Notes: generated by a model from the letters alone, not told the origin. A stretch of DNA of 64,000 nt from JAFAZJ01 sp050183765 (GCA_050183765.1 JBFXAZ010000001.1:1-64000), one strand, 5' to 3'. Numbered from the stretch's first letter, positions 51,835 through 60,823 are shown. Translations and numbers: made by a program.

Positions 51835-52869
51835 TCACTGCATCAGTTCGAAATGCAGCAGGATCGTGCGCTGCAGGGGATTGAAGTTGTCGTCGGACAT
51901 CATCCACAGCAGCGTCTCGCCATGTGGACCGCGGCGCGCGGCGATGCCCTCGAGGTTGTCGACGCTCAGCGGCTGGTGCAGCCATGCCAGTTCCTCGCCG
52001 CGCACGACGGCGTCGGGCCGTATGTCGGCCAGCTTCACCCGCTTGACCGCCACGCGCACGCCGCGCACCAGGTCGAAGGCGCGTTCGAGCAGCACGAGGT
52101 CGCCGTCGGGCAGCTGCGCGATCGATGTCGGGCGATGATCCGCATCGCGCGTCTGGTAGCGGAACTTGTGCCAGACCGCGCCCGCATCGACGATCCAGCC
52201 GACCACGGTGCCTGGCTTCTCGCTCATCTCCTCGCTGATCATGATGGTGCGGCGATCGGGCAGCACGATGATCGACTCGACGCCGCCGTTCACCGGCTGC
52301 CGCCGGAACTCAGGCGGCGTCGACAGGCGCCGCGGCCGGCCGGCCAGCCCCTGGCCGTCGCGCTCCTCGCCCGGCGGATAGTACATCACGCGATGATCGC
52401 GCTCGAAGCTGACCAGCCAGCCGCCATCGGGCAGGCGCGCCAGCCCCTCGGCATCGGTCTCCAGCTTGTCGACGAGGTGCTGGCCGTTCTCGCCGCGCAG
52501 CGAGCCGATCGTGCCCGGCGCGATGCCGACCAGTCGACCGTCGGGGGCATAGCGCAGGCCGGTCGCCAGCCACGACCCTTCGTCGGAGACACTGCGCAGG
52601 CCGATTCCGTCGGGTGCGATCCACAGGTCCGACCAGCCGCCGAACCGCTGGTCCCTGGCGGTCAGGACCAGGCCGCCGCGCCAGCGCAGCTTTCCGACCT
52701 CGCTGACGGCATCGTCGTCGGCGTTGAGCGGGATGGCGCGCGTCTGGATCTCGATCGCCGCCGGCGCCGCCGGTTCGCGCGCCTTGGTCGGCCAGACGAC
52801 GGCGAGCGAAAAGGCCACGACCAGCGCCGGCAAGCCGATCGCGATATCGCGGATGCGCAACAGGGCCAT
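51835..52869 (-). CDS. phytase-like esterase (beta-propeller) family protein
   Basis: 344 residues from the ATG at 52869 (an ATG at 52914 would add 15). An N-terminal signal or anchor (IGLPALVVAFSLAVVWP) leads to a beta-propeller-like domain: GLVLTARDQRFGGWSDLWIA, GLRSVSDEGSWLATGLRY, DAEGLARLPDGGWLVSFERD, DNLEGIAARRG. This matches the phytase-like group of secreted proteins, where esterase or phosphatase activity is rarely shown. It is divergent from a Tat-secreted hydrolase-like protein. Confidence 0.8.
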   Translation of the reverse strand: MALLRIRDIAIGLPALVVAFSLAVVWPTKAREPAAPAAIEIQTRAIPLNADDDAVSEVGKLRWRGGLVLTARDQRFGGWSDLWIAPDGIGLRSVSDEGSWLATGLRYAPDGRLVGIAPGTIGSLRGENGQHLVDKLETDAEGLARLPDGGWLVSFERDHRVMYYPPGEERDGQGLAGRPRRLSTPPEFRRQPVNGGVESIIVLPDRRTIMISEEMSEKPGTVVGWIVDAGAVWHKFRYQTRDADHRPTSIAQLPDGDLVLLERAFDLVRGVRVAVKRVKLADIRPDAVVRGEELAWLHQPLSVDNLEGIAARRGPHGETLLWMMSDDNFNPLQRTILLHFELMQ

Positions 52870-52948
52870 GCGGGAAGGGTCTCGAGGGACGCGCGGGCGC
52901 GGCGATTGTGCCATGGCGAGGTCGTCAATCCACGCTAGAATTGCAGAT

Positions 52949-53743
52949 ATGACCCACCGACGACTGACGAGCCGGCGCGGAGTCCTGGGCGGGCTGGCAG
53001 TGACCGCGGTGGCGGCCAGCGGGCCGGCCATCGGCCGGCAGAAGCCGCCAGCCGAAGACACGCCGGTCATTACCGTGCCGGGCTTCGGCGAGTTCACCGG
53101 CAAGCTGACCCCGAAGAAGCCGTCGGGCAAGCCGGCGCCGGGCATCCTGCTGGTGCATGACGGCTTCGGCGTCACGCCGCAGATGCAGGTCTATGCCGAT
53201 GGACTGGCCTTCGAGGGCTATATCGCCCTGGTGATCGACCTGTTCCACGGCAAGACCGCCAGTACCGACGCCGAGGCGGCCAGGCTCGCCCAGACGGCGA
53301 TCGCCGGCGACGTGGCGATCAAGGCCATCGCCATGTGGGCGGACTGGCTGCGCTCGCGCGACTTCATCGACCGCAGGCTGGGGCTGATCGCCTTCGGCCC
53401 GTCCTGCCCCTGGGCGCTGGCGGCCTCGCGCCAGACCAAGATCGAGCCGATGGCCTTCTTCTACGGCCGCGTGCAGTTCAGCGAGGAAGACGCCAAGCGC
53501 TATCCCAACCACGTCATCGCGCATTTCGGCGATCGCGACGATCTCGCCGGCCCCGCCTGGCGCTATGAGATGGAGAACCGGTTCCGCCGCATCGGCTCGA
53601 CGCGGACGCGGATCCTCAGCTATCCCGCCGGCCGCAACTTCACCAATCCGCTGTCCAAGACCTACGACAAGCCCGACGCCCAGGTGGCGTGGAATTCCAC
53701 CCTGGCGTTCCTCATCGAGCAGCTGGGGCGTCCGGAGAAGTGA
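52949..53743 (+). CDS. dienelactone-hydrolase-like protein with Tat signal and degenerate active site
   Basis: 264 residues. A twin-arginine leader (TSRRGVLGGLAVTAVAASGP) directs export. The rest follows the dienelactone hydrolase fold: GILLVHDGFGVTPQMQVYAD, ALVIDLFHGKTAST, LGLIAFGPSCPWAL, VIAHFGDRDDLA. The nucleophile elbow expected as G-x-C-x-G reads AFGPSCPW, and the late His motif reads YPAGRNFTNP with no His. It may be inactive or a binding protein. The next gene starts inside its stop (GTGA). Confidence 0.8.
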   Translation: MTHRRLTSRRGVLGGLAVTAVAASGPAIGRQKPPAEDTPVITVPGFGEFTGKLTPKKPSGKPAPGILLVHDGFGVTPQMQVYADGLAFEGYIALVIDLFHGKTASTDAEAARLAQTAIAGDVAIKAIAMWADWLRSRDFIDRRLGLIAFGPSCPWALAASRQTKIEPMAFFYGRVQFSEEDAKRYPNHVIAHFGDRDDLAGPAWRYEMENRFRRIGSTRTRILSYPAGRNFTNPLSKTYDKPDAQVAWNSTLAFLIEQLGRPEK

Positions 53744-54306
53744 CAGCGGACGCGCGGCCTCTCGTCATCATCCTCAACGGGGTCGGCAGTGTCGGCAAGA
53801 GCGCCACGGCCCGCGCGCTTCAGTCGATCGCCCGCCGGCCGTTGCTCCATGTCGCGATGGACACCTTTCTGGAGATGCTGCCCGCCGGCCTGCTCGATGA
53901 TCCGCGGGGCCTGCTGTTCGAACGCGATCGGCGCGACGGCCGGCCGGTCGTCGCGATCAGAACGGGGCCGCTGCTGCAACGGGCCCTGCGCGGCATGCGC
54001 CACGCCATCGCCGCGCTGGCCGCCCAGGGCAACGACCTTATCGTCGACGAGGTGATGCTCGATGCCGCGCCGCTCGAGGAGTACCGCACGCTCCTGAGCC
54101 CCTTCGATCTGCGCGTCGTCGGCCTGTTCGCGCCGCTCGACGTGCTCGAGGCGCGGGAACGCGCGCGCGGCGATCGCGAGATCGGCCTGGCGCGCTGGCA
54201 GTACGACCGCGTCCATCGCGGCATCGCCTATGACCTCGAGGTGGACACGGCGTCGGCGACGCCCGAGGCCTGTGCCCGGCTGATCCGCGACAGCTTCGCG
54301 CTCTGA
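53740..54306 (+). CDS. CPT-like P-loop small-molecule kinase
   Basis: 188 residues. P-loop ILNGVGSVGKSATARAL, then HVAMDTFLEMLPAGLLDDP and LIVDEVMLD, the pattern of the chloramphenicol phosphotransferase-like family. These phosphorylate an alcohol group with ATP; most members have unknown substrates, so resistance is not implied. It starts at a GTG overlapping the preceding stop with GGAG close upstream. An ATG-started longer frame at 53689 overlaps the hydrolase gene and is less likely. Confidence 0.8.
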   Translation: MTADARPLVIILNGVGSVGKSATARALQSIARRPLLHVAMDTFLEMLPAGLLDDPRGLLFERDRRDGRPVVAIRTGPLLQRALRGMRHAIAALAAQGNDLIVDEVMLDAAPLEEYRTLLSPFDLRVVGLFAPLDVLEARERARGDREIGLARWQYDRVHRGIAYDLEVDTASATPEACARLIRDSFAL

Positions 54307-54396
54307 GGACGACGCCTGCGCCGCGCCGGCACGGCGGCGGCGGCCACCCTCGCGGCGGCGACAGCCGGTCGGCCTGCCCCCTGCCTGGTTCGCCGA

Positions 54397-56319
54397 TCAG
54401 TGCTTGCGCGCGCCCTGCGAGATCGCGGCGCTGATCTTGCGGCCGGCGCGGCGCGAGGCGTCGGCGGTGCGCGCGTCGCCTTCCTCGTCGAACAGCGAGG
54501 CGAGCTGCTCCATCATCGTGCCGCCGAGCTGGTCGGCGTCGACGATGGTGACGGCGCGCTTGTAGTAGCGGGTGACGTCGTGGCCGATGCCGATGGCGAC
54601 CAGCTCGACCGGCGAGCGCAGCTCGATCCAGTCGATCACGTCGCGCAGATGACGCTCGAGGTAGTTGCCGGGATTCACCGACAGCGTCGAGTCGTCGACC
54701 GGCGCGCCGTCGGAGATCACCATGAGGATCTTGCGCTCCTCGGTGCGCGAGATCAGGCGGTTGTGCGCCCACAGGAGCGCCTCGCCGTCGATGTTCTCCT
54801 TGAGGATGCCCTCGCGCAGCATCAGGCCGAGGTTCTTGCGTGCCCGCCGCCACGGGGCGTCGGCGTTCTTGTAGACGATGTGGCGCAGGTCGTTGAGGCG
54901 GCCCGGGTTGGCCGGCTTGCCGGCGGCGAGCCACTGCTCGCGGCTCTGGCCGCCCTTCCAGGCGCGCGTCGTGAAGCCCAGCAACTCGACCTTCACGCCG
55001 CAGCGTTCCAGCGTGCGCGCGAGGATGTCGGCGCTCATCGCCGCCACCGTGATCGGACGGCCGCGCATCGAGCCGGAATTGTCGATCAGCAGCGACACCA
55101 CGGTGTCGCGGAAATTGGTGTCCTTCTCCATCTTGAAGGACAGCGGCTGCGTCGGGTTGGCGATGATGCGCGCCAGACGCGCGCCGTCGAGCATGCCCTC
55201 GTCGAGGTCGAACTCCCAGGATCGGTTCTGCTGCGCCATCAGCTTGCGCTGCAGGCGGTTGGCCAGCTTGCCGATCACGCCCTGCAGGTGCGAGAGCTGC
55301 TGGTCGAGATGCTGGCGCAGGCGTGCGAGCTCGTCGGCGTCGCACAGGTCCGGCGCGTCGATCACCTCGTCGAACTTGGTGGTGTAGGCGTGGTACTGCT
55401 GGCCCTGCGGCTCGTTGCTGAGCGCGCCCGGCGGCAGCCACGGACGCTCTGCGCGGCCCGGCTCGTCCTCGTCGCCCGAACCCATCTGCATCTCGGTCTG
55501 CGCCTGGTCGGCGGTGGTCTCCGAGCTGTCGTCCTGGTCCTGGGTGTCGTCGGTCTCCTCGCCGGTGGCGCCGTAGCCGTGCGTCTCCGACGAGTCCTGG
55601 CCGTCCTCGCCGGTCTCGTTGCTCTCGCCGTCGGGATTCTCGCTCTGGTCCTGGTCCTCGTTGGACTCGTCCTCCATGTCCATCGCATCGTCGCTCAGAT
55701 GCAGGTCACGGATCAGGCGGCGCAGGGCGCGCGAGAAATTGTCCTGGTTGCCGGCGGTTTCGGCGAGGCGCTCGAAGTCCTTGCCGGCCGACTTCTCGAT
55801 CTCGTCGCGGAACAGCTCGACCATGTCGCGCGCCGCCTCGGGCATCGGCGTGCCCATCAGCTTCTCGCGCACCATCAGGCCCACGACCTCGGCGAAGGGC
55901 GCGTCGTCCTTGCTGCGCACGCGGCGATAGCCGCGCTGCTCGCAGCGCTCGGTCCATAGCTGGTCGAGGTTCTGCGCCACGCCGGGCATCTTCCTGGCGC
56001 CCAGCGACTCGACCCGCACCTGCTCGACCACGTCGTAGACCGCGCGCGCGGCCTCGCCGCTGGGCATGCGGCGCAGGTGCAGCTTGCGATCGTGGTGGCG
56101 CATCTTCAGCGCCATCGAGTCGGCCTCGCCGCGCGCTCGCGCGACGTCCTCGGCTGGCAGGTCGCGCGCCGGCACGGTGATGCGCGCCTCGTTGCCCATC
56201 GCCGTGCCGCCGTCGGGCACGAAGGTGACGTTGACGTCCTTGCGCGAGATCGCGCGCATGGTCGCCGACGTCAGCCGCCGAAATTCCTCGATCGGGGTCG
56301 AGTCCTTGGTTGTCGCCAC
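54397..56319 (-). CDS. cobT: cobaltochelatase subunit CobT
   Basis: 640 residues, normal for CobT of the aerobic cobalamin route. An N-terminal helical part is followed by a very acidic linker (about 220-310, runs of Asp/Glu/Ser/Gln/Thr) and a C-terminal VWA domain with the metal site LLIDNSGSMRGRPITVAAMS and VISDGAPVDD. CobT and CobS form the AAA+ ring that drives cobalt insertion into hydrogenobyrinic acid a,c-diamide by CobN. It starts with GTG after a GGGAG site, 16 bases from the cobS stop. cobN is outside the window. Confidence 0.95.
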   Translation of the reverse strand: MATTKDSTPIEEFRRLTSATMRAISRKDVNVTFVPDGGTAMGNEARITVPARDLPAEDVARARGEADSMALKMRHHDRKLHLRRMPSGEAARAVYDVVEQVRVESLGARKMPGVAQNLDQLWTERCEQRGYRRVRSKDDAPFAEVVGLMVREKLMGTPMPEAARDMVELFRDEIEKSAGKDFERLAETAGNQDNFSRALRRLIRDLHLSDDAMDMEDESNEDQDQSENPDGESNETGEDGQDSSETHGYGATGEETDDTQDQDDSSETTADQAQTEMQMGSGDEDEPGRAERPWLPPGALSNEPQGQQYHAYTTKFDEVIDAPDLCDADELARLRQHLDQQLSHLQGVIGKLANRLQRKLMAQQNRSWEFDLDEGMLDGARLARIIANPTQPLSFKMEKDTNFRDTVVSLLIDNSGSMRGRPITVAAMSADILARTLERCGVKVELLGFTTRAWKGGQSREQWLAAGKPANPGRLNDLRHIVYKNADAPWRRARKNLGLMLREGILKENIDGEALLWAHNRLISRTEERKILMVISDGAPVDDSTLSVNPGNYLERHLRDVIDWIELRSPVELVAIGIGHDVTRYYKRAVTIVDADQLGGTMMEQLASLFDEEGDARTADASRRAGRKISAAISQGARKH

Positions 56320-56335
56320 GACGCGCTCCCGCGCC

Positions 56336-57316
56336 CTAGTGGAGCTTGGCCTTGCCGTGGCCGGTCGGCAGCTCCTTGCCGAAGCAGCGCTGATAGTACT
56401 CGGCGACGGTGGTGCGCTCGACCTCGTCGCACTTGTTGAGGAAGGTCAGCTTGAAGGCGAAGCCGATGTCGCCGAAGATCTCGGCGTTCTGCGCCCACGT
56501 GATCACGGTGCGCGGCGACATCACGGTCGAGATGTCGCCGGCGATGAAGCCCGCGCGCGTCAGGTCGGCCAGCGCCACCATGTTGTTGATGGTCTTGCGG
56601 CCGGCATCGGTGTCGTAGGCCTTCGACTTGGCCAGCACGATGCCGACCTCCTGGTCGTGCGGCAGGTAGTTCAGCGTGGTGACGATCGACCAGCGGTCCA
56701 TCTGGCCCTGGTTGATCTGCTGCGTGCCGTGATACAGGCCGGTCGTATCGCCCAGGCCGACGGTGTTGGCCGTCGAGAACAGGCGGAACGAGGGGTGCGG
56801 GCGGATCACCTTGTTCTGGTCGAGCAGGGTGAGCTTGCCCTCGACCTCGAGCACGCGCTGGATCACGAACATCACGTCGGCGCGGCCGGCGTCGTACTCG
56901 TCGAACACCAGGGCGGTGGGCGACTGCAGCGCGTAGGGCAGGATGCCTTCGCGATATTCCGTCACCTGCTTGCCGTCCTTCAGGACGATGGCGTCCTTGC
57001 CGATCAGGTCGATACGGCTGATGTGGCTGTCGAGGTTGACGCGGATGCAGGGCCAGTTGAGCCGCGCCGCGACCTGCTCGATATGGGTCGACTTGCCGGT
57101 GCCGTGATAGCCCTGGATCATCACACGTCGGTTGTGCGCGAAGCCGGCCAGGATCGCGAGCGTCGTGTCGTGGTCGAACAGGTAGTCCGGGTCGAGGGTC
57201 GGAACATGCTCCGTCGGCGTCTTGAAGGCGGGCGCCTTCATGTCGCTGTCAATGCCGAACGCCTCGCGAACGGAAACGGTGGTATCGGGTACTTGCGGGC
57301 CGGAAGCAGACGTCAT
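56336..57316 (-). CDS. cobS: cobaltochelatase subunit CobS
   Basis: 326 residues, AAA+ ATPase of the cobaltochelatase. Walker A IQGYHGTGKSTHIEQVAAR, Walker B ALVFDEYDAG, sensor FSTANTVGLGD and the CobS N-terminus (FGIDSDMKAPAFKTPTEHVP). The ATG at 57316 gives the family length; the frame is open a further 25 codons. A perfect 8-bp hairpin sits 22 bases upstream. Operon with cobT. Needed for B12, which methylmalonyl-CoA mutase in this window uses. Confidence 0.95.
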   Translation of the reverse strand: MTSASGPQVPDTTVSVREAFGIDSDMKAPAFKTPTEHVPTLDPDYLFDHDTTLAILAGFAHNRRVMIQGYHGTGKSTHIEQVAARLNWPCIRVNLDSHISRIDLIGKDAIVLKDGKQVTEYREGILPYALQSPTALVFDEYDAGRADVMFVIQRVLEVEGKLTLLDQNKVIRPHPSFRLFSTANTVGLGDTTGLYHGTQQINQGQMDRWSIVTTLNYLPHDQEVGIVLAKSKAYDTDAGRKTINNMVALADLTRAGFIAGDISTVMSPRTVITWAQNAEIFGDIGFAFKLTFLNKCDEVERTTVAEYYQRCFGKELPTGHGKAKLH

Positions 57317-57337
57317 CACCAAATCCAAACATGGAAA

Positions 57338-57356
57338 CCCCGGCGGGACGCCGGGG
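57338..57356. promoter_or_regulatory. hairpin in the cobS leader
   Basis: CCCCGGCG-GGA-CGCCGGGG is a perfect 8-bp inverted repeat with a 3-base loop in the divergent gap 57317-57600. I see no cobalamin-riboswitch B12 box around it. The rest of this 284-base gap holds no gene that I can support; it should contain promoters for cobS and for the gene at 57601. Confidence 0.5.
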
Positions 57357-57600
57357 CATCCGAGGATGGCAGGGCCGCTACATCGCTGCAAGCGCGCAAT
57401 CGTCGCGATATTCCGCTTGCTGGCATGCCCTTCCGAGGGGGCGATTCGCCAGCCCGATCAAATGGTTGCCTGGCCGCTGCAGCGCGACCCGGACAATTTC
57501 CCGTTGGCGTTACACACGAGACAGGAAAGGCCCGCTCGCGAGATAGGGACGTGACCGAGGCCGCGCAAGATGGCGACAGGAGCAAAGGGGAGACCACGGC

Positions 57601-58275
57601 ATGCAAATCGTCGCCAGCAAGACCAGCGGCTACAACCCGGTGCGCTCTTTCCTCGGACATTCCTATGAGAAGCCGATGCAGAAGGTGCTCGAGCGCTACA
57701 CCAACCTTCTGTCGGCGGGAATCGCCCGGGCGCCGGCCTATGAGCGCAACTGGATGCTGACCAGCCTGTTCAAGCCGGACGCGCCGGACTTCGCCAGCGG
57801 CCAGGTCGCCGAGGCGGTGGTGCAGTGGCTGTGCTCCGGTCGCGTCATGCCGGTGCCGGTGAGCGGCCTGAGCCGCTACCAGCTCGGCGAAAAGCGCGGC
57901 GCGCACTGGGTCTACGAGACCTATACGATGGCCACGCTGCTGCGCGACGCCTGGCGCAGGTTCCCGGAGCTGAAGCCGATCCTGGTCGAGGGCTCGCCCG
58001 ATGCGCCCTACACCAAGACCATCCGCAATCTCAGCCCGGTGCGCCGCACCCACCACTTCGTCCTGCTGCGCATGGGCAGCCGCCTGTACGTCGTCGACGG
58101 TATCCGCGGCATGGTGTTCGACAGCCTGCGCAACTACCTCAACGCCGTCATGCTGCCCGGCCAGTGGGGCGAGGAGAGCGTGCGCATGAAGTGGTTCCGC
58201 ATCTTCGACGGCGGTCGAGAGAGCGACGTGCGCGGGATCGCCGCCGAGGATTGCTGGGAGACGCCGGTCAACTGA
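57601..58275 (+). CDS. unknown protein
   Basis: 224 residues; I recognise no family. It is soluble, without signal peptide or membrane helices. The N-terminus is helical (MQKVLERYTNLLSAGIAR, NWMLTSLFKP), and the C-terminal half alternates strands and turns (THHFVLLRMGSRLYVVDGIR, KWFRIFDGGRESDVRG). A GGGGAG ribosome site about ten bases before the ATG and normal codon use support it. It is divergent from cobS and faces the LLM gene across a bidirectional hairpin. Confidence 0.75.
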   Translation: MQIVASKTSGYNPVRSFLGHSYEKPMQKVLERYTNLLSAGIARAPAYERNWMLTSLFKPDAPDFASGQVAEAVVQWLCSGRVMPVPVSGLSRYQLGEKRGAHWVYETYTMATLLRDAWRRFPELKPILVEGSPDAPYTKTIRNLSPVRRTHHFVLLRMGSRLYVVDGIRGMVFDSLRNYLNAVMLPGQWGEESVRMKWFRIFDGGRESDVRGIAAEDCWETPVN

Positions 58276-58379
58276 GCCGCCGCGCCGCCGGGATTGGCGG
58301 TGAGGGGTTCCGGAGGACCGAGCACCATCGAGGATTTGGATGTCGCCGCGACCTGGGCAGAGGTCGCGGTGGCGGGGTC

Positions 58380-58421
58380 GGGTGTCGTCCTGGCGGGGGA
58401 GGATATTTCAGGACGACACCC
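58380..58421. terminator. bidirectional hairpin between convergent genes
   Basis: GGGTGTCGTCCTG (58380-58392) and CAGGACGACACCC (58409-58421) are a perfect 13-bp inverted repeat with a 16-base loop. It ends exactly at the stop codon of the LLM gene on the minus strand and follows the stop at 58275 on the plus strand. No T-run, but position suits termination both ways. Confidence 0.65.
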
Positions 58422-59483
58422 TCACTCTGCCGCGTCGGGCAGCGCGTCGAGCCCGAACGCCTCGGCCAACAGGACATAGCTGCGCTGCCGCGCCTCGAAA
58501 TCGTAGGTGATGGTCACGCACAGGAATTCGTCGACGCCGTAGGCCTCGGCGTGGCGCTCCAGCCCTTCGCGCACGGTCTTGGGCGAGCCGACCACGGCGC
58601 GTCGGCGCATCGCGCCCATCAGCGCGCGCTCGCGCTCGCTGTAGGGATAGGTCAGCGCCTCCTCGACCGTGGGGATCGCCGTCTGCTCGCCGGTGGTGCG
58701 CCGCTTCATGGCCCAGAACTCGCGGCTCGACGCCAGGCGCTCGGCCTCCTCGTCGGTTTCGGCGCAGATCACCGAGATGCCGACCGCGCCCTGCGACCGC
58801 TCGTGAAGCGGCCCGGCGCGGAAGTTCTGGAGATAGGCGCGCATCGCCTCGATGCCGCCTTGCGGCTCGATGAAATGCGCGTAGCAGAACGGCAGGCCGA
58901 AATGCGCCGCATAGGCCGCGCTCTGGTCGGATGAGCCCAGCAGCCAGACCTCCGGCGCGCTCTCTCCGATCGGCTGGGCGCTGACGCCGTGGCCCTGGTG
59001 CCCCTCGGGCACGGCGTCGTGCAGCCAGGCGAGCAGGTCGCGGATCTGGTACGGGAAATACTCGATGCCGTAGGCCTGCGGGCCCGGCTGCAGCAGATGC
59101 GCGGTGCGCCGGTCGCTGCCCGGCGCGCGGCCGATGCCGAGGTCGATGCGCCCGGGATACAGCGTCTCCAGCACGCGGAACTGCTCGGCGACCTTCAGCG
59201 CGCTGTAGTGCGGCAGCATCACGCCGCCCGATCCCACCCGCATGCGCCGGGTCAGCGCCGCGACCCGCGCGATCAGGATCTCCGGCGCCGAGCCGGCGAG
59301 CGCCGGCGACGCGTGGTGCTCGGCCAGCCAGTAGCGGCGATAGCCCAGCCGGTCGCATAGCCGCGCCAGGTCGAGCGTCTCGCGCATGGCCTGCGCCGCC
59401 GTCCCGCCCGAGCGGATCGGCGACTGGTCGAGGACCCCGAGTTTCAGCGCGCGTGTCACGGGCGGCAGGATGGGTGCCGGCAC
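58422..59483 (-). CDS. LLM-class flavin-dependent oxidoreductase (luciferase-like monooxygenase)
   Basis: 353 residues. LGVLDQSPIRSGGTAAQAM opens the barrel; YWLAEHHASPALAGSAPEIL, RVGSGGVMLPHYSALKVAEQ and GRIDLGIGRAPGSD are the flavin-binding and family signatures; VWLLGSSDQSAAYAAHFGLP follows. It uses reduced FMN or F420 to oxidise an unknown organic compound. The start is a GTG at 59483; an in-frame GTG at 59459 is also possible. Confidence 0.9.
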   Translation of the reverse strand: MPAPILPPVTRALKLGVLDQSPIRSGGTAAQAMRETLDLARLCDRLGYRRYWLAEHHASPALAGSAPEILIARVAALTRRMRVGSGGVMLPHYSALKVAEQFRVLETLYPGRIDLGIGRAPGSDRRTAHLLQPGPQAYGIEYFPYQIRDLLAWLHDAVPEGHQGHGVSAQPIGESAPEVWLLGSSDQSAAYAAHFGLPFCYAHFIEPQGGIEAMRAYLQNFRAGPLHERSQGAVGISVICAETDEEAERLASSREFWAMKRRTTGEQTAIPTVEEALTYPYSERERALMGAMRRRAVVGSPKTVREGLERHAEAYGVDEFLCVTITYDFEARQRSYVLLAEAFGLDALPDAAE

Positions 59484-59581
59484 CGGCAGGGGTCAATCCG
59501 CGTCGGCTGGACGCGATGGTTGTACTCTGTGGAAGTTGCTATCCTGGGAGTATTGGCGAACCGCGCTGGCAGGAGAGGCGG

Positions 59582-60166
59582 ATGGTCGACATCAATCCGA
59601 AGGTGATCGTCGGCACGTGGGAGAGGGGCTACGCGCTCGACGTCCATACGACCAGCAGCAGGGTGGTATACGACGACAGGGGCCGGAAGACATTCGAGAA
59701 CACATACTCGCCGATGGGCGATTTGGTGAACCGGCTGAAGTACCGTGGCGATCGTTCGGCGGCGACTGACATCATCGAGACGGCTGTGCGGTTCCTCTCT
59801 CCGCGCCGCGCCAATGTCGACGTCATCGTGCCGGCGCCGTGGTCGACAGAGCGACCGTTCCAGCCCGTCGACCTGATCGCCGACGGCATCGGCGCCGCGC
59901 TGCACATTCCCGTGGCGCGCTGCATCTCGACGACACGCGCCCCGACCGCGCTCAAGGGGGTCGACGCGCCGGAGCTGCGCGCCCGGGCGGTGGACGGGCT
60001 CTACGCCGTCACGGCTGCCATGGTCGCGGGAAAGCGCGTATTGTTGATCGACGATGTTTATCGCTCCGGCACGACCCTGAACGCGGTCACATCGGTGCTC
60101 CTGGATGTCGCGAAGGTGGCGAAGGTGTACGCGCTGACCATGACGTGGACGCGGACCAGCCGATGA
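59582..60166 (+). CDS. ComF-like phosphoribosyltransferase
   Basis: 194 residues of the type I phosphoribosyltransferase fold without the zinc finger that ComF proteins carry. Visible marks are YSPMGDLVNRLKYRGDRSAA (the LKYxGD signature), VIVPAPWSTERPFQPVDLIA and the PRPP loop VLLIDDVYRSGTTLNAV. The ATG at 59582 has GGAG upstream. It overlaps the next gene in ATGA, so it works with a SLOG-like protein. The substrate base is unknown. Confidence 0.82.
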   Translation: MVDINPKVIVGTWERGYALDVHTTSSRVVYDDRGRKTFENTYSPMGDLVNRLKYRGDRSAATDIIETAVRFLSPRRANVDVIVPAPWSTERPFQPVDLIADGIGAALHIPVARCISTTRAPTALKGVDAPELRARAVDGLYAVTAAMVAGKRVLLIDDVYRSGTTLNAVTSVLLDVAKVAKVYALTMTWTRTSR

Positions 60167-60747
60167 CGACGGTCTTCGTCGGCGGCTCGCGCAGCATCGC
60201 GCGGCTGCCAGCGGCCGCCGGCGAGCGTCTCGACAATATCGTCGCCAGCGGCGCGCATGTCGTGGTGGGCGACGCCGCCGGGGCCGACAAGGCGGTGCAG
60301 CGGCATTTGCTCGACGCCGGCTATCGCAGCGTCGAGATCTTCGCGTCGGAGGGCCGGCCGCGGCACAATCTCGGCGACTGGCCGGTGCGCACCGTCTCCG
60401 CTGCGGGCGTGCGCGGCGGCTACGCGTTCTTCGCCGCCAAGGATCGCGCCATGGCCGAGGTCGCGGAATTCGGGCTGATGATCTGGGACGGCAAGAGTCC
60501 CGGCACGATCCTCAACATTCTGCGGCTGGTCGGGCAGGACAAGAAAGCGGTGCTGATCGAGTCGCCGGGTGGTCGCACCACGACGTTTCGCGGCGCGGCG
60601 GACTGGGTGGCGTTCCTCGACGGACGCGACGCGCGTTTGCGCGCGGATTTGCGCCAGCGGGCGACGGCGGCGGAGTGGAACCTGGGTGCGCAGCCCGGCC
60701 TTGCCGAGGATCGTCCGCCTGGCAAGCCGCGACGGGCAGGATCGTAG
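60163..60747 (+). CDS. SLOG-like (YspA/DprA-LOG-type Rossmann) protein
   Basis: 194 residues. The core reads MTTVFVGGSRSIARLPAA, VVVGDAAGADKAVQRHLLDAG and GLMIWDGKSPGTILNILRL, a Rossmann-like arrangement with Gly-rich loop, D-x-x-G-A-D and G-T-x-x-N motifs as in SLOG proteins, which bind or process nucleotide-derived ligands. The C-terminus is Arg/Ala rich. Four-base overlap with the phosphoribosyltransferase gene suggests a joint nucleotide-related reaction. Exact subfamily uncertain. Confidence 0.7.
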   Translation: MTTVFVGGSRSIARLPAAAGERLDNIVASGAHVVVGDAAGADKAVQRHLLDAGYRSVEIFASEGRPRHNLGDWPVRTVSAAGVRGGYAFFAAKDRAMAEVAEFGLMIWDGKSPGTILNILRLVGQDKKAVLIESPGGRTTTFRGAADWVAFLDGRDARLRADLRQRATAAEWNLGAQPGLAEDRPPGKPRRAGS

Positions 60748-60823
60748 CGGCCAGGGCCGAACCTTTCTTGCCGTCGCGCGTTGTGGGGTGGCTCGCCCTT
60801 CCACGACCCTCCCGGACCAGGAG

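Noticed and set aside
49711..52938. 1075-codon open frame on the plus strand
   Set aside because: Antisense to two well-supported minus-strand genes; extremely Arg/Gln/Asp rich, typical of a GC-driven false frame.
53740..54306. Antibiotic resistance gene (chloramphenicol phosphotransferase)
   Set aside because: Only family-level similarity is visible; most family members are not resistance enzymes.
57317..57600. Cobalamin riboswitch upstream of cobS
   Set aside because: I looked for a B12 box and paired aptamer helices; only a simple hairpin is present.
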